64,000 bases of DNA from Endocalyx cinctus (lineage: Eukaryota > Ascomycota > Sordariomycetes > Amphisphaeriales > Apiosporaceae): contig BCKC01000007.1 in NCBI GenBank assembly GCA_001600455.1, positions 1,045,394-1,109,393 on the forward strand, written 5' to 3'. The position numbers and the translations under genes are program-made. Under the pieces are notes generated by a model that was given only the letters and a program-made list of their open reading frames with translations, searched no databases and was not told the DNA's origin. Position 1 is the stretch's first letter, and each line of letters begins with the position of its first letter. Of the stretch, positions 57,497 to 64,000 are shown one piece after another.

Positions 57497-59443
57497 TCAT
57501 TCCGTCTGCTTCTTTTGTCTTTTAGCGCTCTTATCGCTTACGGAGCTGAGAACACTAGCACTTCTCTTATGCCCACCGCTGCTCCCAGGTCTGCTTGCTT
57601 TATCTTCAGCCGCCTCCTGCTTGATCGCGGTGGTAGTCTCCGCAGCAGCCTTCTCTTCTCCGCTCGCTCCTTCGGCGGCGTTGGTCGACGTCTTATCGTT
57701 CGCCGTTGCGCCGGCCTCGACCGTCGGCGCTTCGCCGTTTCCTTTCTTCTCTCCGCTCACAGCAGCAGCACTGCCGTCCTCGCCTTGTGTATCGTCCCCT
57801 TCCTTAGACTTGGCGCCGTCGTCCTTCTTTTCCCCGTTTGATTCATCTGCCGATGATCCGGTTGCGTTGTCCGGCCGCGTAATCCCCAAAGCCCTGTCAC
57901 GCTCTGCTTTCTTAGCCTTCTCAACCTTGATCTCCGCGTCGAGCTTGTCGTTGTGCTTGCGGAAGTCGAGCAGGATACAAATGGCGTTAAGCAGCTTCTC
58001 CATCTCCTCGACCACCGTCCGGGTGGGCATGTTGAGTCGGCTGGGTATGTCAAGCTCAGTCAGCGTGTTAGTGATACGCTGGTGCTGAGCGTGACTCTTC
58101 GTCGTAAGAATCTTGTTGATGCGCTCATATCTAAACGTAGGACCAGAGGGTAAACGATCGTGATAGGAGACGCCGTATATTTGTTCTTCTTGCTCCGTGA
58201 GCTTCTTGCGTTCCAGTTGTTGAGCTCCTTTCTTCGTAGGCCTCTCTGGTCGCTCTGAATTGCTTACGGAGTCCCTGTGACCGCTGACGGAGGCGGCTAT
58301 ACTCTCGCGACGGTTCTCCGAAACTGGCGTAGATGCAGGATGGTTGGGAGGTTGAGCCGAGGCCGGGGTGCTGACGGCGTTCGATTCCATAAGCGATTTA
58401 CGCTTCTTAGTCCTGTCGGTATTTACGAGATTCTGAAATAGCGTTTGTAGCCCGGCGCTCGTCTTGAACGCATTAATATCGCCCTTATCCTTGGGTGTAT
58501 GTGGATAGTCGAGGCGGTTGTAAAGTTCCCGTCGTTCTTGGTTGAGCCTATCCTGCCGAGCAACAATGCGTCTTACTTCGATCAACAAGTTCTCTTCCTC
58601 TCTAGCTTCTTCTCTGGAACGATTCAGCGCATCTTGGGCGAACTTCTTGCGATGCGCTTCCGCAGTGGGGTTAAAGTTGGTCATAATCTCATGCAGCGAA
58701 AACTCGGCCGCCGTCATATATTGGACTGGCTTTTGAATGGCCATCATCTTCGCCGCAACTTGATAGTATCTCTGCTTCAAATCCTCCATGCTGCGATTCT
58801 TAGGCGCGGGTATTACCGCAGTTGCTGGGTCTGTAGAATCCCCACCTTCCGTGTTGCTTGTAGCCTCGGGTAATTTGGGTTTATACTCATATCGATCCCA
58901 TATCAAGGGCCAGCGCAGGTCGAAATCTTTCACCAGCCCTAATAAATAGTCCGTCTCGTCTTTTGTCCAATCGTCACTTTTCAAATTTGCACTGTATTGA
59001 TCGTCGTTATACTGAGGAACATTGACTTGGACATTGAACTTCGCAAATATCGAATCATCTATCTCCTCAGGCTTCTTTTCTGCGGGGGTGCCATCTTGGT
59101 CGGAGGAGGGTTGTCCTTGTTGAGGCTGCGATGCCGCTCTCGCCTGTTCATCCGTTTGCTTCTTCCAGTGTCGCAGAAGTAATGATTGATCATCTCGTGC
59201 CGAGTTTTTAAAAGGTTGCATTTCCCATCGTGCAGCGGGTTTTCTGCTCCCAAACCGTCGTTTCTTGAAAGTGGAAATCTCTGGTACGATGGCGATCGGA
59301 TTATCTCCTCCCAAGTTTTGCACCTCTCTTGCCAACCCTTTTAGGTTCGGTCGTAACGAGCTTGTCTTTTGTTTCTTAGCAGGCCGCGGAACCGAACCGT
59401 CGGTAGGGAGGTTGAGCATATCGCGGACATCGTGTGAAGTCAT
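57497..59443 (-). CDS. swc4: Swc4/Eaf2 (DMAP1 family), SWR1 and NuA4 subunit
   Basis: A single exon of 648 aa, starting MTSHDVRDMLNLP. The open frame continues a little upstream, but only with a non-ATG start, so 59443 is chosen. A SANT/Myb-like domain lies at about residues 154-190 (DDWTKDETDYLLGLVKDFDL, followed by RWPLIWDRYEYKPKLP). A charged region with NRSMEDLKQRYYQVAAKMM comes next. Then the DMAP1-type C-terminal homology reads FRYERINKILTTKSHAQHQ and PSRLNMPTRTVVEEMEKL. The last 140 residues are Glu/Ala/Lys-rich and disordered. Swc4 is shared by the SWR1 remodeller (H2A.Z deposition) and the NuA4 acetyltransferase. Long open frames on the opposite strand at 57417-58088 are shadows. Confidence 0.95.
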   Translation of the reverse strand: MTSHDVRDMLNLPTDGSVPRPAKKQKTSSLRPNLKGLAREVQNLGGDNPIAIVPEISTFKKRRFGSRKPAARWEMQPFKNSARDDQSLLLRHWKKQTDEQARAASQPQQGQPSSDQDGTPAEKKPEEIDDSIFAKFNVQVNVPQYNDDQYSANLKSDDWTKDETDYLLGLVKDFDLRWPLIWDRYEYKPKLPEATSNTEGGDSTDPATAVIPAPKNRSMEDLKQRYYQVAAKMMAIQKPVQYMTAAEFSLHEIMTNFNPTAEAHRKKFAQDALNRSREEAREEENLLIEVRRIVARQDRLNQERRELYNRLDYPHTPKDKGDINAFKTSAGLQTLFQNLVNTDRTKKRKSLMESNAVSTPASAQPPNHPASTPVSENRRESIAASVSGHRDSVSNSERPERPTKKGAQQLERKKLTEQEEQIYGVSYHDRLPSGPTFRYERINKILTTKSHAQHQRITNTLTELDIPSRLNMPTRTVVEEMEKLLNAICILLDFRKHNDKLDAEIKVEKAKKAERDRALGITRPDNATGSSADESNGEKKDDGAKSKEGDDTQGEDGSAAAVSGEKKGNGEAPTVEAGATANDKTSTNAAEGASGEEKAAAETTTAIKQEAAEDKASRPGSSGGHKRSASVLSSVSDKSAKRQKKQTE

Positions 59444-60207
59444 ATTGGGCAGCGTAGAGGATTTCAGTTCAGCAAAGCCGCAAATATTGGAGATATAGCA
59501 CGATTGGAGGGCACGCAAAAATTAATGATTGAGACTACGGCGTCAATAGGATACTATAGAATGAATTAATTATAAATGTATCGCATCATTAAAGTAGCGC
59601 GATCAAATTTAAACGCGATAAATCTAATAAGTCAATGGAAATATGTTGTCGACGCGTAGAAAATGATGGCTTTTATTTTTATTTTTCTTTCTTTCCCTCC
59701 GAGTCAAGCTTGATAAATTATTACGCTGTGTTAACAAGTAACACTCACCAATTCTATTTCTTAGGCGTTAATTACTTTATCTTTTTTTATCATCTTATCG
59801 GCAATTGTTTTCGAAAATTACTTATCGAGATAATCTAATTCTATTATCGAGGTTATGCTAGATAAGGACAGATCCTAGAGCTCGAAAATGCCAAGCGACA
59901 AGGATGTTCCCCTAGCAGGCCTGGCAGGCCAAGTTCAATCCATTTTCTCTAACGTGGCCCATTAGCCAATTGGCCATAATATAGTGAATAAAACAACTAA
60001 GACCTCCCCCAAAGCAGAGAGGTTCGCTCACACGACTCGAATCCAAGACGACGAACAGACGTACAAGCTCTATCTGTCCCTTTTTATATATTCTCGGTGG
60101 ACGGATAACGATAAATACGAATAATCGAAGTAATCGGTAAATAGGGCAAGACGTTATACACATAAAAGAAAGAGAGGAAGTCAATCGATAGAAGAGAGGG
60201 TGACACA
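59444..60207. promoter_or_regulatory. Divergent promoter region of swc4 and the p24 gene
   Basis: 764 bp, AT-rich. Purine-rich immediately upstream of the p24 start (GAAAGAGAGGAAG at about 60168-60180). No specific site assigned. Confidence 0.35.
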
Positions 60208-61216
60208 ATGAAGGCGATACTTCCTATCTTGTCGCTGAGCACCGTAGCTCAAGCGCTCTACTTCTTTATTGACGGTTCTCAACCGAAATGTTTCTTCGAG
60301 GAGTTACCTAAGGACACTTTGGTGGTGGGACACTACTCCGCCGAAGAATGGGATGATACTAGTAGATCGTGGTCTAAGCACGATGGTATTAGCATCTACA
60401 TATCCGTTGATGTAAGTTTCATACATAAACACCTACTTCTAGGTCGAAAGAATACTCAATCAAGTTCCTCAAACTAATTACCAACCCGATTCTTCAAAAC
60501 AGGAAACCTTCGACAACGACCACCGAGTAGTTTCGCAGCGGGGATCCTCGTCCGGCCGGTTCACCTTCAGCGCGCACGAGGCGGGCGACCACAAGATCTG
60601 CTTCACCCCCAGCAGCAGCAGCGGGCGGCAGAACTGGCTGAGCGTCATGAGCCCCAACGGCGGTATCAAGCTGACGCTCGACATCGCTATCGGCGAGACG
60701 AGCCAGATCGAGAGTACCGACAAGAGCAAGCTTTCCGACATTGCCATGCGCGTCAAGGACCTCAACTCCCGGCTGCAAGATATCAAGCGAGAGCAGATAT
60801 TCCAGCGTGTAAGTAAAATCGTCATAATTCAAGAGTTAGATCCATTGTAAAAAAAAAAAAAAGTCACACCAAGAGATTGATCAAGGGGTAAAAGGGGCGT
60901 CTACACAAGACTACTCTTTTAGTTTCTTTACCCCCCGATATGACGTTTCTACTTCGATTAAAATGCTATTTAAAAGTCAAATTCTAGTTGAAGAGAGAAG
61001 GGGAAATGCTATATCAATCACCGTGTCCTAGAAGGAACCATCCAGCTAACCACCGCATACATACAGGAACGAGAAGCCGAGTTCAGAGACCAGTCCGAAT
61101 CGACCAACTCCCGCGTCGTCCGATGGATGATGATCCAACTCGTCGTCCTCGGTATCACCTGCGCCTGGCAATTATCTCATCTCCGATCCTTCTTTATCAA
61201 GCAGAAGCTTACGTAA
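60208..61216 (+). CDS. p24-family COPII cargo receptor (Erp1-like, alpha subfamily)
   Basis: Exons 60208-60411, 60503-60808 and 61067-61216 (all GT..AG) give 219 aa. A signal peptide is visible ([16 protein letters not shown], cleavage before LYFF). The lumenal GOLD domain begins [20 protein letters not shown], with its paired cysteine in the [11 protein letters not shown] segment. A membrane-proximal coiled coil ([17 protein letters not shown], then [11 protein letters not shown]) leads to one TM helix ([16 protein letters not shown]). The short cytosolic tail [12 protein letters not shown] carries a di-Phe COPII signal and a lysine-based COPI-like signal. The [17 protein letters not shown] block points to the p24-alpha (Erp1/Erp5/Erp6) group. 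Acts in ER-Golgi transport. Exon 2 is GC-rich compared with exon 1. Confidence 0.92.
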
Positions 61217-62570
61217 AACCAAAACGTACGTCTGTCTGTCTTTCGCGACTTAAAAAGGAGGAGGAACAGAAGAAGCAGAGATGGGAGATAGAGAGAGAGA
61301 AAAAAAAAACGGGCAGTATGCGGGACGGCGGGCGGTTTTTTAGTTGGTTGTCTTCTAGGCCAATAGATATGCTAAAAGAAAAACAAATTATGCGAGGGAG
61401 TTAGTTATTCTTTGAGATGGGTTATATCCTGTTCCTTGAACCGTTCAGATCGGCTTGTGACTGACTTACATCATGACACGTTGACTGGGGAGACTTGGCT
61501 TGTAATGATACACGCAGATTATTGTATGTACGCAGTACGGAGTAAAACGACGAGGAAAGTGGCTTTGGCTTGTTAATAGTTAAATAGTCGCATCTGGATT
61601 CATTAGACTTGTTTTACGTCTTCTCGATGCAACCCGCTCTTGATGCTTGTAAATTTACTGTTGAGCACTTGGTATTTTGTATGCTGTTGTTACCTAAGAT
61701 TGATTTCTTCTCTGATCACGGGCATCGGTTCGAGGTAGATGAATATATAAGTAGATTTCTTTAGAATAATCAAATTACTAAATTAATAAATTTTACGATA
61801 CAGTTGTGAAGGCCTTGTTCATGAGAGGATTTTCATTGAAACTGTTTTTTTCTTTTTCCTTTTTTTTCTTCTTCTATGAACGGATCGCCTATCCTCTCTA
61901 CCCATCCTCCTTATATGCCAAATCATTCCACTATAAACCACTCTGTATGTCTTCGCGCCTGGACTCACTTCTACGCCATGTCCAGTCTCTTCTCCCAACT
62001 CTTCAGTCTCCCTCCCCTTTATTATTAACAATGTGTATAACGGATAGTGGCAGTAAGGAAAAACAAAACGAAGCCCTGAACCCAATGCTAGCCTTTGGTG
62101 CAGAAACCCACCGGCGCCGTTGCTGCGCTTTGACTTATTAACAGCCTATATGGAAGTCGTAAAAAAAGGAACGAGGTCATCAAGAAAGCACGATGGTTTT
62201 GTAGCCGAAATACGCCATCCCAAATCGAGTACGCCGCGCCTTGAATTCTTGCTCTTCGGTTACGAAGGTCACATATAACAACGATGTTGCGGGTAGACCA
62301 TTTTTCAGAATCATCGTGAAAGCTCGACTTTGGACGGGAGCAGATAGGAAGGTTGAAAACAAAGGAATATCTGCTCCGTATCCTAATAATGTCGAGTGTC
62401 GGTGATATACCACACTGGATAGTAATCGATTGAAAATGCTGGACGAAGAACAAACTGGCTTGAAACCAGAAAAAACAAACATTAAAGGCGCTGTTGGGTC
62501 ATCTAATAGATCTTCATGAATCAATATTGCGGTCTATAGAACTTCAATAGCACGCAAAGATAATTCGAGT
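61217..62570. other. Spacer between convergent p24 and casein kinase genes
   Basis: 1.35 kb, AT-rich, presumably two 3' UTRs. Contains TACGGAGTA at 61536-61544. Small overlapping ORFs at 61.8-62.5 kb show no recognisable content. Confidence 0.5.
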
Positions 62571-63949
62571 TTAGCCTGGTCGATTCGTTAGTATCTACGA
62601 CAAAATTTACTTTAGATCTTGGAAAAAACATACCGCAGCATAAAACCTTCATAAACTTTTGGAATCCTGTTGGCTCAGGCTCTGCTGGCCTTCCGTGAGC
62701 CATGCCAGGTTGTTGGCTCAGGTTAGGCTGTGATGCCATCCTCGGGGCTCCCAAGTTTTGGTTGCTGTTTTGGAACTGAGCCTGGGTCGAACCCGTGGGA
62801 GTAGCCATGTCCCGGAGACCCCCCACCATGCTACCTCTCTGGGCCGTTAAGGCGCCGGGGGCGTTTGGCCGGCGCTTGTCCGTCCCCTTGGCTGGTGACG
62901 GAGGTGGGGGCTGCGCGGCGTTTAAACGGTCGGGTGTTAGACGAGGAGTGTTTCCCATGCGAGATTGATGAATCTCTCCGGTAGAAGGCCCTGGCCGGGC
63001 ATTTGGGTTGTGGTAGACCCCCTGCTGCTTGTGCATGGCGTCCCATCCCTTGGACGGGTCTTTGCTTGTCTTCATCCAGTCATACTCGCCATCTTCTACT
63101 TCTCCCGTGTTCTTCAAGGCTTGAGTGAAGAGTTCACGAAGGTAGTCGTAATCGGGAGTATCCTCAAAACCAAGGTTTCGGACGTAGGTCAAGTACTTGT
63201 TGAACTCGTCGGGGAATCCTTCGCAGAGGTCCTTGATCAACGTGACCTGCTTCTTCTCACCAATTTTTTCGTACTTTTGCTTGTTCGTTGCCGCCTTCAG
63301 ACCTTGCCACGGCAGCCCACCACGAAGGAAATACATGAACACATGACCCAAAGCTTCAAGGTCATCTCGTCGAGATTGTTCGCGTCCCAAATGAGTGTTG
63401 ATACTCATGTAACGGGCAGTACCGGAAAGGGACTTCCGCTCCCTGTAAGGAATGTGCTGCTTCGTCTTCGGGTCTCGATACTGCTTGGCCATTCCGAAAT
63501 CGACGACATGAATGACATTTGCGGCTTTGGTGCCAGCGCGACCGATCAAGAAGTTGTCGGGCTTGATGTCTCGGTAGATTAAGTTCTTCTCGTGGATAGT
63601 TTGTACTCGGGACAACTAGTAACGATGTTTAGTAACAGTCAGCGGGACGGCGGGCGTTGCCATTTAAAACCTACCATCTGTTTTGCCACCATTACAACCG
63701 TCTTGATGGAGAATCTTCGGTTGCAATGATCAAATAAATCTTCCAACGAAGGTCCCAGAAGATCTATCACCAGGATGTTGTGAAGACCTTCTTGGCCGAA
63801 ATAGTACACATTAGGAATACCAGCTAAATCCAAAGTTAGCAGGCTCTCACATCTAAACGACGACATCTATTTTACTTACGACATCCGACAAGGATTTTAT
63901 ATGTACGATATTCGTCTCGGAGTTGGGGTGCATCGCTCTTTCGAGGTTC
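62571..63949 (-). CDS. Yck-type casein kinase 1, 5' end beyond window
   Basis: Visible exons 63949-63880, 63823-63675, 63615-62634 and a 5-nt last exon 62575-62571 encode the final 401 aa. The first exon(s) with the glycine loop lie past 64000. Kinase features: [20 protein letters not shown] (alpha-C region), [20 protein letters not shown], the catalytic loop [11 protein letters not shown] (YRD as in the Yck/CK1-gamma group), [10 protein letters not shown] (DFG), and the CK1 signature [15 protein letters not shown]. The C-terminal tail of about 120 residues is Pro/Gln/Ser-rich and ends FMKVLCCG, a di-cysteine palmitoylation signal for plasma-membrane anchoring as in yeast Yck1/Yck2. The last intron (62633-62576, GTATGT, ACTAAC branch, CAG) is inferred. 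Reading through it would add about 37 unrelated residues. Confidence 0.9.
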
Positions 63950-64000
63950 CTAAAGAAGAAATCAATTAATCTCAACACTCTTCATTACGTACGATAGTAT

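Noticed and set aside
57417..58088. 223-aa plus-strand ORF
   Set aside because: Antisense shadow of the Ala/Glu/Lys-rich tail of swc4; its Ser/Ala/Leu composition follows from the opposite strand.
59444..59518. Extended N-terminus for swc4
   Set aside because: The extension starts with TTG; the ATG at 59443 gives the family-like start MTSHDVRDML.
1..64000. CRISPR arrays, bacterial operons, rRNA genes
   Set aside because: No regularly spaced direct repeats and no rRNA-like sequence; spliced genes show the DNA is eukaryotic.

Overview
The window comes from a filamentous ascomycete (Pezizomycotina, most likely a sordariomycete-like lineage; this is an inference). Short introns of about 50-150 nt are bounded by GT..AG and often carry CTAAC-type branch sites. 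The proteins are recognisable fungal types: PTH11/rhodopsin-like membrane protein, Zn(II)2Cys6 regulators, MIC12, Utp25, Swc4 and a Yck-type casein kinase. Intergenic DNA is long, AT-rich and full of homopolymers. Exon models were built by hand and every spliced model keeps frame across its introns.

Layout. 1-341: 3' end of an unidentified ORF. 802-5093: a cytochrome P450 (minus) and a rhodopsin/PTH11-like 7TM protein (plus) diverge from a 1 kb spacer. 5.1-11.4 kb: gene-poor. 11.4-15.3 kb: a 1299-aa disordered protein whose N-terminus resembles H2B followed by H2A. 16.7-23.5 kb: housekeeping block (MIC12, mitochondrial bL17, Utp25, eIF3f), with strongly GC-biased exons. 25.0-34.4 kb: an R3H-SUZ RNA-binding protein, a zinc-knuckle/RS protein, the spliceosomal protein Cwf18 and a PPR protein. 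38.6-47.3 kb: a classical Zn2Cys6 regulator and a second protein that fuses a Zn2Cys6 cluster to a hexapeptide acetyltransferase fold. 47.3-57.5 kb: 10 kb without a supportable gene. 57.5-64 kb: Swc4, a p24 cargo receptor, and the 3' part of a Yck-type casein kinase 1 that runs off the right edge.

The genes do not form one pathway. Themes are RNA processing and translation (Utp25, Cwf18, zinc-knuckle/RS protein, R3H-SUZ, eIF3f, PPR, bL17m), chromatin (Swc4 and possibly the histone-fold protein) and signalling or accessory metabolism (P450, 7TM, Zn2Cys6).

The points most worth following up are: a probable U2-type AT-AC intron that splits the CCHC knuckle of the zinc-knuckle gene, where the overlapping GT-AG choice gives a premature stop; the tandem H2B-like/H2A-like histone folds in a large disordered protein; an acetyltransferase-fold regulator that lacks the expected catalytic histidine; and two short intergenic motifs (TACTCCGTA and TACCTAGGTA) that recur far above chance.
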